Assembly (NCBI GenBank): GCA_031386665.1
Contig: JANNCN010000042.1
Span: 1-23,846, forward strand
Origin: JANYCG01 sp031386665
GTDB lineage: Bacteria; Pseudomonadota; Gammaproteobacteria; Burkholderiales; Burkholderiaceae_C
DNA length: 23,846 nucleotides
Reading direction: 5' to 3'
Within the stretch, counting starts at the first letter, position 1. Every line of letters starts with the position of its first letter. Positions 1-7,140 of the stretch are shown in pieces. The translations under genes and the position numbers were made by a program. The notes beneath the pieces are model-generated. The model searched no databases. It worked only from the letters and a program-made list of their open reading frames with translations, and had not been told where the DNA came from.

Positions 1-16
1 TGAATTTAAGCAAGCC

Positions 17-1057
17 ATGGCAGTGAACACGCTAGCTTCAAACGGGCTTGGGGCTCGCGCCTCATCCTTGCTCGGCGGTTTGCTTCACCCCGTGAAATTT
101 GTCCGTCGCAGGTTTCAAGCTTGGTTTGAAGCCCGCCTGCCATTGCAAGACAGCCAGACCCTGACCCAGCGCAACGTCTACATTTTGCCGACCCGCCCTG
201 GCTTCACCCTGGCAGCAACCCTGCTTTTGTTGCTGGTGGGCTCCATCAATTACCAACTGAATCTAGGCTATTTGCTGACATTTTTGTTGGCTGGCAGCGC
301 GATTGTGGGCATGCATGTATGCCACCGCACCCTGCGCGGCTTGACCCTGAATCTGGTCGCACCAGATGCGCAGTTTGTCGGCTCCAACGCCGTCATCGCC
401 ATCAATTTAGTAAATGAACAGCGTCGCGTGCGCTACGGCATTGGCTTGGGGGTACTTTCCCAAGGCGACACAGGCCCGCCAGAGCGCCACTGGGTGTGGG
501 CTGATGTGCCCGCGCAAGGCATTGCCACGGTGCACGTGGCTTTCAAACCCACGCGGCGCGGCCTGCAAGCTGTGCCCGCGTTGACCGCAGAAACGCGTTT
601 TCCGCTGGGCACGTTTCGGGTCTGGACGGTTTGGCGGCCCGCAGCCAAGGTGTTGGTGTACCCCGCGCCAGAAGCCCACCCGCCACCTCTGCCCATGGGA
701 GAGCCACGCTCTGGTGGTGCCAGTGCGGCGCAAATTCACGCAACTGGCGAGTACGACGGCGTGCGCGCTTACCGACGCGGCGACCCCTTGAAAATTGTGG
801 TCTGGAAAAAAGCCGCCAAAGCTGACGAACTGGTCAGCCGCGACGCGCAGCAGGTACAGCGCTATGAGCTTTGGCTTGATTTTGCGCAAGCCGGGGTGGC
901 TGACACCGAGCATAAGTTGTCACGCTTATGCGCCTGGGTTTTAGACGCACACAAGAGGGGCGTGGACTACGGCTTGCGACTGCCGGGGCTTGAGATCAAA
1001 CCCGGCGCGGGCGAAGTTCACAAAAAGCGCTGCTTGGAAGGCTTGGCGCTGTGCTAA
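17..1057 (+). CDS. DUF58 domain-containing membrane-anchored protein
   Basis: A 346-residue protein of the DUF58 family, which usually accompanies MoxR-type AAA ATPases and transglutaminase-like proteins; its molecular role is not established. An N-terminal basic/amphipathic stretch is followed by two hydrophobic segments at about residues 62-78 and 82-98, so it is probably anchored in the inner membrane with a cytoplasmic C-terminal part. The family signature is visible from about residue 248: GVRAYRRGDPLKIVVWKKAA, matching the usual RxYxxGDxxRxIxW pattern. The start is uncertain because no good ribosome binding site precedes the ATG and the window begins only 16 bases upstream. A TGA at bases 1-3 could be the stop of a preceding gene; a MoxR ATPase would be expected there, but it is not visible. 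The stop overlaps the GTG start of the next gene by 7 bases, which indicates translational coupling. Confidence 0.9.
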   Translation: MAVNTLASNGLGARASSLLGGLLHPVKFVRRRFQAWFEARLPLQDSQTLTQRNVYILPTRPGFTLAATLLLLLVGSINYQLNLGYLLTFLLAGSAIVGMHVCHRTLRGLTLNLVAPDAQFVGSNAVIAINLVNEQRRVRYGIGLGVLSQGDTGPPERHWVWADVPAQGIATVHVAFKPTRRGLQAVPALTAETRFPLGTFRVWTVWRPAAKVLVYPAPEAHPPPLPMGEPRSGGASAAQIHATGEYDGVRAYRRGDPLKIVVWKKAAKADELVSRDAQQVQRYELWLDFAQAGVADTEHKLSRLCAWVLDAHKRGVDYGLRLPGLEIKPGAGEVHKKRCLEGLALC

Positions 1058-3087
1058 CCAAATTGAGCAACCTGCCCCGCGAAAGCCGCGACACGCTATT
1101 TTTGCTGGGCGTGATTGCCTGGGTTATCCTGCCCCAAATTAGCAACCTGCCCGTGTGGTGCAGCCTGCTGGCCGCTGGCGTGCTGGCCTGGCGTGCGCTA
1201 CTGGCCTACCAGTCCAAGCCGCTTCCCTCGCGCTGGTGGCTGCTGACCTTGCTGGTGGTCACCGTTGCGGCGACGGTTTTCACGCACCGCACGCTCATGG
1301 GGCGCGATGCGGGCGTGACCCTGATTGTCATTTTGCTCGCCCTTAAAACGCTGGAACTGCGGGCCAAGCGCGATGCGTTTGTGATCTTCTTTCTGAGCTT
1401 TTTCACCATGCTCACCAATTTCTTCTTCTCGCAGTCGCTGCTGGTTGCCGCAGCCATGCTGATTGCTCTGTTGGGACTTTTGACAGCGCTTGTCAACGCG
1501 CACATGCCGGTTGGCAAACCGCCCTTGATTCAGGCCGCCAAAACTGCGGGCTGGATGGCGCTGCTGGGTGCTCCCGTCATGGCCGTGTTGTTTTTGTTGT
1601 TTCCGCGAATGGCACCGCTTTGGGGGGTGCCTGGGGACGCCATGAGCGGCCGCAGTGGCCTGTCTGCCACCATGCAGGTCGGCACCATCGCGAGCTTGGC
1701 ACTGGACGACAGTATCGCGATGCGGGTGAAATTCACTGGGACGACTCCCGCGCAATCTGACATGTATTTTCGCGGGCCGGTGTTGTCCAACTTCAATGGC
1801 CGCGAGTGGCGGGCGCTGCGCTCAAGCTTTCCGCTGCGCATGCAGGCAACGCCGAACTTGCAGGTGACAGGCAATGCGATTGCCTACGAAGTCACGCTGG
1901 AACCCAACTTTCGCCCTTGGTTGATGGTACTGGACGCGGCCCCGGCCAAACCCCGATTGCCTGGGTTCGATCTGTCCATGACCGCCGAATTGCAATGGCT
2001 GGCCGACCGCCCGTTCACGGACCTGACCAGGTACAGCGCCACCAGCTACACCAACTTCAGCCATGGCCCGGTGCGCCAGCAAGCCAGTTTGCAAGACGAA
2101 GTGGCACTGCCGCCCGGCTTTAACCCACGCACCTTGCAGTTGGCCGCCGACATTCGCCGACAACCCGCTTTGCAAACCGCAGGCGGCGCAGAGCTGGTGG
2201 ACGCCGTGTTGCAGCGCTTGAAAAACGGTGGCTACACCTACACGCTGGAGCCCGGGCTGTTTGGCCAGCACACCGCTGATGAGTTTTGGTTTGACCGCAA
2301 AGAAGGTTTTTGCGAGCACATTGCGTCGAGCTTCGTGATTTTGATGCGCGCGCTGGACGTACCCGCCCGCCTTGTCACGGGCTACCAAGGCGGCGAGCGC
2401 AACTCGGTTGATGGCTTTTGGGTGGTTCGCCAAAGCGACGCCCACGCCTGGGCCGAAGTCTGGATGACGGGGCGCGGCTGGGTTCGGGTTGACCCAACTT
2501 CCAGCGTCGCACCCGGAAGAACGGGCACCTTCAACCGTTTGCAAGCATCCCAAGGCTTGATTGCAAGCGCCTTCAGCGGCGCGTTTGGCACCGTCAGCCC
2601 CACCCTGCTCGCCAGCCTGCGGGCCACTTGGGAGGCGGTGAATAACGGCTGGAACCAGTGGGTGCTGAACTACACCCAAACCAAGCAACTCAACTTGCTC
2701 AAAGACATCGGCTTCAAAACCCCCAGCTGGGAAGACCTGAGCTATTTGCTGATTGGTATCGTGGTTTTTGTCAGCTTGTGCGGTGCCGCCTGGACCCTGT
2801 GGGAAAAAAGTCGCCACGACCCCTGGCTGCGCTTGCTGGGCAAGGCCCAAAAGCAGTTGTTGCGGGCAGGTTTGGTGATTGCGCCCAACAGCCCACCCCG
2901 GGGCTTGGCCGCGCAAATCCTGGCGCAACGCAACAAGTTGGCGGGCGTCAACGAAAATAGCCTGATTGCGATTCAAAGTTGGCTGATGCGCCTGGAAGCC
3001 TTGCGCTACGCGCCCAAGGCTTCGCAAAACGGCGCCACACTGAAAACATTGCAACGAGAATTCAAGCAACTGAATTGGAACCCTTAA
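1051..3087 (+). CDS. tgpA: TgpA-type membrane transglutaminase-like protein (DUF3488/transglutaminase/DUF4129)
   Basis: A 678-residue inner-membrane protein. The N-terminal ~200 residues form a bundle of hydrophobic helices (DUF3488). A periplasmic transglutaminase-like domain follows, with a complete Cys-His-Asp triad: C421 in KEGFCEHIAS, H465 in SDAHAWAEVW and D481 in VRVDPTS. A last membrane helix lies near residues 567-585, followed by a cytoplasmic DUF4129-like tail. Members of this family (TgpA in Pseudomonas) are periplasmic transglutaminase-fold proteins tied to cell-envelope integrity; the natural substrate is unclear. Translation starts at a GTG inside the last codons of the DUF58 gene, so the two proteins are likely made together and may form one complex. 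The lytic transglycosylase gene begins 4 bases after the stop, which extends the operon towards peptidoglycan remodelling. The family call is firm; the symbol follows the Pseudomonas name. Confidence 0.92.
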   Translation: MLTKLSNLPRESRDTLFLLGVIAWVILPQISNLPVWCSLLAAGVLAWRALLAYQSKPLPSRWWLLTLLVVTVAATVFTHRTLMGRDAGVTLIVILLALKTLELRAKRDAFVIFFLSFFTMLTNFFFSQSLLVAAAMLIALLGLLTALVNAHMPVGKPPLIQAAKTAGWMALLGAPVMAVLFLLFPRMAPLWGVPGDAMSGRSGLSATMQVGTIASLALDDSIAMRVKFTGTTPAQSDMYFRGPVLSNFNGREWRALRSSFPLRMQATPNLQVTGNAIAYEVTLEPNFRPWLMVLDAAPAKPRLPGFDLSMTAELQWLADRPFTDLTRYSATSYTNFSHGPVRQQASLQDEVALPPGFNPRTLQLAADIRRQPALQTAGGAELVDAVLQRLKNGGYTYTLEPGLFGQHTADEFWFDRKEGFCEHIASSFVILMRALDVPARLVTGYQGGERNSVDGFWVVRQSDAHAWAEVWMTGRGWVRVDPTSSVAPGRTGTFNRLQASQGLIASAFSGAFGTVSPTLLASLRATWEAVNNGWNQWVLNYTQTKQLNLLKDIGFKTPSWEDLSYLLIGIVVFVSLCGAAWTLWEKSRHDPWLRLLGKAQKQLLRAGLVIAPNSPPRGLAAQILAQRNKLAGVNENSLIAIQSWLMRLEALRYAPKASQNGATLKTLQREFKQLNWNP

Positions 3088-3091
3088 GTCC

Positions 3092-4225
3092 GTGAAACTT
3101 CAAGTCTCAAGTCCATTTGCATCTACAAGCGTCGTCAAAATTGCCCTGGCAATCGGCATTGGGTCTGGCCTCGCGTTGACGGCACCTTGGGCTGACGCCC
3201 GGGCGGATTCTGTTGCCAAAACGCAAAAAATGGCCCCGTCCAAGGCGCAAGCCAAGCCCCCAACCCCCGGCCCCGCCTACGCCACGCGCTACGACGCCAT
3301 GCAACTGGCAGACGACATTGCCGCCCGCCGTGACCTGAGCCCACAATGGGTGCGCGATGCGATTGGCCAGGCGCGGCATTTGCCCATCGTCGCCAAGTAC
3401 ATCACGCCGCCACCAGCGGGCACGGTCAAAAACTGGCGGGTTTACCGCAGCCGTTACATTGACGCGTTTCGAATTCAAGAGGGCGTGAAGTTCTGGCGCG
3501 CCAACCGCGACGCGCTGGAACGCGCTGAAAAAGACTTTGGCGTACCGCCTGAAATCATCGTCGGCATCATTGGGGTCGAGACCATTTACGGCCAGCAAAC
3601 CGGCAATTTCCGGGTGATCGACGCACTGACCACGCTGACCTTTGACTTCCCCGGCGCCCACCCCAGAGCCCGCGAACGCCGCGAGTTTTTTCAAACCGAG
3701 CTAGAGCAATATTTAAGCCTGACCAGCCGCAGCAGCACAGACCCATTAAGCCTGCGCGGCAGCTTTGCAGGGGCCATGGGCATGCCGCAATTCATGCCAT
3801 CCAGCTGGGTGAAATACGCAATTGACTTTGATGGCGACGGCAAAGTTGACCTGTTTGGCAGCACCGCCGACGTGATTGGCTCGGTGGCCAACTACTTCAA
3901 AGCCTTCAACTGGCAGCCCGGCATGCCCACGCATTACCCGGTCGCGTTTGACAAGTCAAAGCTCGACATGGACGCCCTGATGGCGCCCGACATCTTGCCC
4001 ACCTTCAGCGTGGCCAGCTTCACCGCCAAAGGTGCCGTGCTGGAAGGCGCTGCCCTGACGCACTCCGGGCGTCTGGCCTTGGTTGAATTGCAAAATGCAG
4101 GCGGCGAGCCGATTTACGTGGCGGGCACCGAGAACTTTTACGCCATCACCCGGTACAACTGGAGCAGCTACTACGCCATGGCGGTGATTGAACTGGGGCA
4201 GGAAGTGGCGAAAATTGTCAAATAG
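3092..4225 (+). CDS. mltB: Lytic murein transglycosylase B family protein
   Basis: A 377-residue periplasmic enzyme that would cleave the MurNAc-GlcNAc bond of peptidoglycan, forming 1,6-anhydro-muropeptides. A basic start and hydrophobic segment (about residues 14-37) give a Sec signal peptide. A proline/alanine linker follows, then the SLT-like catalytic domain with the general acid E163 in GIIGVETIYG and the family stretch GAMGMPQFMPSSW. A DFDGDGKVDLF stretch resembles the calcium-binding EF-hand-like loop of the E. coli MltB/Slt35 group. No lipobox cysteine is visible in the signal peptide, so it is probably soluble rather than an outer-membrane lipoprotein. The start is a GTG only 4 bases after the tgpA stop, so this is the third gene of an envelope operon. 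The length fits the family. The family assignment is strong; the subtype (MltB against a paralogue) is less certain. Confidence 0.9.
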   Translation: MKLQVSSPFASTSVVKIALAIGIGSGLALTAPWADARADSVAKTQKMAPSKAQAKPPTPGPAYATRYDAMQLADDIAARRDLSPQWVRDAIGQARHLPIVAKYITPPPAGTVKNWRVYRSRYIDAFRIQEGVKFWRANRDALERAEKDFGVPPEIIVGIIGVETIYGQQTGNFRVIDALTTLTFDFPGAHPRARERREFFQTELEQYLSLTSRSSTDPLSLRGSFAGAMGMPQFMPSSWVKYAIDFDGDGKVDLFGSTADVIGSVANYFKAFNWQPGMPTHYPVAFDKSKLDMDALMAPDILPTFSVASFTAKGAVLEGAALTHSGRLALVELQNAGGEPIYVAGTENFYAITRYNWSSYYAMAVIELGQEVAKIVK

Positions 4226-4305
4226 TCCGTGGCGGCGGCTCGTTGGGGTTGACTGGGCAGATTAGGCCTGATTGGGGCAGCTTGAGGCAAATCTCGCCCG
4301 AGGTT

Positions 4306-4319
4306 CTTGAATTTTCAAG
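4306..4319. repeat. Short palindrome downstream of mltB
   Basis: CTTGAA-TT-TTCAAG is a perfect 6-bp inverted repeat with a 2-base centre, 80 bases after the mltB stop. CTTGAATTT recurs at 4329. No U-tract follows, so a terminator role is doubtful. Confidence 0.3.
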
Positions 4320-4350
4320 CCAGTCGACTTGAATTTCAGAATCTGATATT

Positions 4351-4425
4351 TGCTATTATTTGCATAGCAAACTATTTATATTATTCGGGAGCTATAGGGC
4401 TATTTTATTCAAAAATTGGCTTTTT
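4351..4425 (+). repeat. Dispersed intergenic repeat, copy A (of two)
   Basis: An AT-rich element of about 75 bases in the convergent gap between mltB and the alpha-E gene. It aligns with copy B at 14242-14314 in the same orientation: both share TGCTA..TTT.CATAGCAAACTATT, an ATTCG.GAGCTA block, CTATTTTAT and a final TTGGC..TTTTT. Copy A opens with a perfect hairpin, TTTGCTAT (4349-4356) and ATAGCAAA (4364-4371) around a 7-base loop. After the element, copy A carries about 37 extra bases before a further weakly shared stretch near 4464-4484. Its base composition is much poorer in GC than the flanking genes. It may be a REP-like or terminator-derived element; the class is not known to me. Confidence 0.7.
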
Positions 4426-4432
4426 CCACCGC

Positions 4433-4456
4433 AAAATACCTAATTTGGGTATTTAA
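4433..4456. repeat. Inverted repeat within the mltB/alpha-E gap
   Basis: AAATACC and GGTATTT form a 7-bp stem around a 7-base loop (TAATTTG). It lies in the segment that copy A has and copy B lacks. It could add to transcription termination between the two convergent operons, although no long T-run follows on either strand. Confidence 0.35.
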
Positions 4457-4510
4457 GGGCCATTTTTGAGCATTTTCATATCGCCCGTGATATTCACCCT
4501 CCAAACAAGC

Positions 4511-5470
4511 TCAAACTTCAGATGGCACCAAAAACTCGCGGCTGATATTGGCTCCGAGGTCATTCACACGGTCTAAAAACTGCGTCAAATAGGCGTGCAG
4601 GCCGGTCGCCAAAATTTCGTCAATGCGCCCGTACTTCAGTTCAGACGCCAGCTTGCCCGCGCGGCGGCTGGTTTCGCTGTTGGGGTCAGTCGCCACCAGC
4701 CCCAAATTGGTGACGACGGCATTCAAACTGGCATGCAAAGAGCGCGGCATGTCAGAGCGCAAAATCAGCAGTTCAGCCACGCGCTCGGGTTTGATCACAT
4801 CGCGGTACACCTTGCGGTAAACCTCAAAACCCGAGACGCTGCGCAAAATGGCGCTCCAGTGGTAGAAGTCGTACTCTTGATCCTTCTCGCTGGCGGCCCC
4901 AAAAAAATCGCTTTGCACGGCGTGAAACTTCACGTCAACCAGGCGGGCGGTGTTATCGGCCCGTTCCAAAAAAGTGCCTAGGCGCATGAAGTACAGCGCT
5001 TCGTCCATCAGCATAGTGCCCACGGTCACGCCACGTGACAGGTGCGAGCGAAACTTCACCCATTCAAAAAACTGCGACGGGTCGCGCTCAAAGTCACCCA
5101 CTTTGATCATGCGCTTGACCTCGAGCCAGGTGGTGTTCAGCGTCTCCCAGACTTCGGTCGTCAGGGTGCCCCGCACGGCGCGGGCGTTTTCACGCGCGGC
5201 GCTCAGGCACGAGATGATGCTGGACGGGTTGCTTTCATCTTTGACCATGAAGTCCATCACCTCGCGCGCCTGAATCTCGCCGTGCAGCTTGGTGTAGGCG
5301 GGTAGCAGTTCGCTGATGCTGATCAGCCCTTGCCACCCGACTTGCGCGACCGCTTCGGATTGTGGCAGCAGAGAAGTCTGGTAGTTCACATCCAGCATGC
5401 GGGCGGTGTTCTCTGCGCGCTCGGTGTAGCGCGACATCCAGAATAAATGGTCAGCGGTGCGTGACAACAT
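4511..5470 (-). CDS. Alpha-E domain-containing protein (DUF403 family)
   Basis: A 319-residue, almost wholly alpha-helical protein beginning MLSRTADHLFWMSRYTERAE, the hallmark of the alpha-E family. No catalytic function has been shown for the family. Comparative genomics places it with circularly permuted ATP-grasp proteins, transglutaminase-like proteins and DUF2126 amidoligases in a predicted peptide-synthesis or protein-modification system. Here it is the second gene of a two-gene minus-strand unit, 44 bases after the ATP-grasp stop. The ATG has a good ribosome binding site (AGGAGA, 6 bases away), which fixes the start. No signal peptide or membrane segment is seen, so it is cytoplasmic. 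The length is typical. A role as partner or scaffold of the ATP-grasp enzyme is inference. Confidence 0.92.
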   Translation of the reverse strand: MLSRTADHLFWMSRYTERAENTARMLDVNYQTSLLPQSEAVAQVGWQGLISISELLPAYTKLHGEIQAREVMDFMVKDESNPSSIISCLSAARENARAVRGTLTTEVWETLNTTWLEVKRMIKVGDFERDPSQFFEWVKFRSHLSRGVTVGTMLMDEALYFMRLGTFLERADNTARLVDVKFHAVQSDFFGAASEKDQEYDFYHWSAILRSVSGFEVYRKVYRDVIKPERVAELLILRSDMPRSLHASLNAVVTNLGLVATDPNSETSRRAGKLASELKYGRIDEILATGLHAYLTQFLDRVNDLGANISREFLVPSEV

Positions 5471-5514
5471 GGTGCGTCTCCTGAGTCTGGAAGTTGGGGG
5501 TCACGACGATTGCC

Positions 5515-7059
5515 TTATGACATTTGCTTTTGCGATTGCGACTGCCCTGGCCGCACCAAAGCTGCAGCGGCGGCTGGACTGGTCGGTGCAGTGGGTTCTG
5601 GCTTGGCTTCCAAAACCCACGTGTCTTTGGTTCCGCCACCTTGCGACGAATTCACCACCAAAGAGCCTTCTTTCAGGGCGACGCGGGTCAAGCCACCGGG
5701 CACCATTTGCACTGATTTGCCACTCAACACATAGGGCCGCAAATCAATGTGGCGCGGCGCAATACCACTTTCGACAAACGTCGGGCAACTGGACAGACTC
5801 AAGGTGGGTTGCGCAATGTAGCCGCTGGGGTTGGACAAAATCGCGCCACGAAAGTCCTCAATTTCGGCCTTGGTGGCCGCTGGCCCCACCAGCATGCCGT
5901 AGCCGCCCGCCCCGTGCACTTCTTTGACCACCAGGTCTTTCAAATTGGCCAGGGTGTAGGCCAGGTCGTCTTTGTTGCGGCACATGTAGGTGGGCACGTT
6001 GTTCAAAATGGGTTTTTCGCCCAAGTAAAACTCGATCATTTTGGGGACGTAGGGGTAGATCGACTTGTCGTCTGCCACACCCGTTCCCACCGCGTTGCAA
6101 ATGGTCACGTGGCCTGCGCGGTACACGTCCAGCAGACCCGCACAGCCCAGGGTGGATGTGGGTCGAAACGCTTTGGGGTCCAAAAAGTCATCGTCCACCC
6201 GGCGGTAAATCACATCGACCCGCTTGGGCCCACGCGTGGTGCGCATGTAGACAAAATTGTCTTTGACAAACAGGTCTTGGCCCTCCACCAGCTCAATGCC
6301 CATTTGCTGCGCCAAAAACGCGTGCTCAAAATAAGCGCTGTTGTGCATGCCGGGGGTTAGAACAACGACGGTTGGCTCGGCCGTGGTGGCGGGGCTGTTG
6401 TCGCGCAAAGTTTCAAGAAGCAAGTCGGGGTAATGGGCGATGGGCGCGACGCGGTGGGCGTTGAACAGCTCGGGGAAGAGCCGCATCATCATTTTGCGGT
6501 CTTCCAGCATGTAGGACACGCCGCTTGGCACGCGCAGGTTGTCTTCCAGCACGTAGTACTCGCCCTCACCTGCTGCATTGGGCGCGCGCACGATGTCAAC
6601 CCCCGAAATATGCGAGTAGATCTGATGCGGCACGTCAACGCCCACCATTTCTGGGCGAAATTGCGCGTTGTTCTCAATCTGTTCGCGCGGCACCAACCCG
6701 GCCTTGATGATCTCCTGGCCGTGGTAAACGTCGTGAATAAAGCGGTTGAGGGCCGTGACGCGTTGCACCAAGCCGCGCTCTAAAAACGCCCACTCATGCG
6801 CAGGAATGACTCTGGGAATCAAGTCAAACGGAATCAAGCGCTCGGTGCCAGCGCCGTCTTCGTCTTTCTCGCCATACACGGCAAATGTGATGCCGACCCT
6901 GCGAAAGATCAGTTCAGCCTCTTCACGCCGTTTGGCCATCATGTCGCCCGGTTGGCGTGCCAGCCATTCGTCGTAAATTTTGTAGTGATCCCGTATTTGC
7001 GCCCCTTTTGAGAAAAACTCATAGGGCAGCTGGGTGTACATTTCGTCGAATTTCTGCAT
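5515..7059 (-). CDS. Circularly permuted ATP-grasp type 2 family protein
   Basis: A 514-residue cytoplasmic protein of the circularly permuted ATP-grasp family (DUF404/DUF407). Such proteins are predicted amidoligases that join a carboxylate to an amine using ATP; the substrate is unknown. Recognisable blocks include MQKFDEMYTQLPYEFF at the N-terminus, the YYVLEDNLRVPSGVSYMLE block in the middle and VVKEVHGAGGYGMLVGPAA towards the C-terminus, the last resembling an ATP-binding glycine-rich segment. The ATG at 7059 is preferred over an in-frame TTG at 7068 because AGGAG lies 10 bases upstream of the ATG but only 1 base from the TTG. The C-terminal ~30 residues are Ala/Pro-rich and end in a short QSQSQKQ run, probably disordered. 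It is cotranscribed with the alpha-E gene (44-base gap) and starts 81 bases after the comEC stop. Confidence 0.92.
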   Translation of the reverse strand: MQKFDEMYTQLPYEFFSKGAQIRDHYKIYDEWLARQPGDMMAKRREEAELIFRRVGITFAVYGEKDEDGAGTERLIPFDLIPRVIPAHEWAFLERGLVQRVTALNRFIHDVYHGQEIIKAGLVPREQIENNAQFRPEMVGVDVPHQIYSHISGVDIVRAPNAAGEGEYYVLEDNLRVPSGVSYMLEDRKMMMRLFPELFNAHRVAPIAHYPDLLLETLRDNSPATTAEPTVVVLTPGMHNSAYFEHAFLAQQMGIELVEGQDLFVKDNFVYMRTTRGPKRVDVIYRRVDDDFLDPKAFRPTSTLGCAGLLDVYRAGHVTICNAVGTGVADDKSIYPYVPKMIEFYLGEKPILNNVPTYMCRNKDDLAYTLANLKDLVVKEVHGAGGYGMLVGPAATKAEIEDFRGAILSNPSGYIAQPTLSLSSCPTFVESGIAPRHIDLRPYVLSGKSVQMVPGGLTRVALKEGSLVVNSSQGGGTKDTWVLEAKPEPTAPTSPAAAAALVRPGQSQSQKQMS

Positions 7060-7140
7060 AAATAACAATCTCCTGCGCTACAGGATAGCAAGTTAGGGGC
7101 CAGCCAATGTGCATCACAAGCTTAGGTTAACCCTAATGGC

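Noticed and set aside
1822..3069. A long (415-codon) minus-strand open frame opposite tgpA
   Set aside because: It lies wholly opposite a gene with clear domains and catalytic residues, has no recognisable motifs, and is explained by GC-rich codon bias on the other strand.
7100..7140. GGTTAACC/TTAGG palindromic bases between comEC and the ATP-grasp gene as an operator or terminator
   Set aside because: The dyad is short and imperfect with no T-run; nothing distinguishes it from chance.
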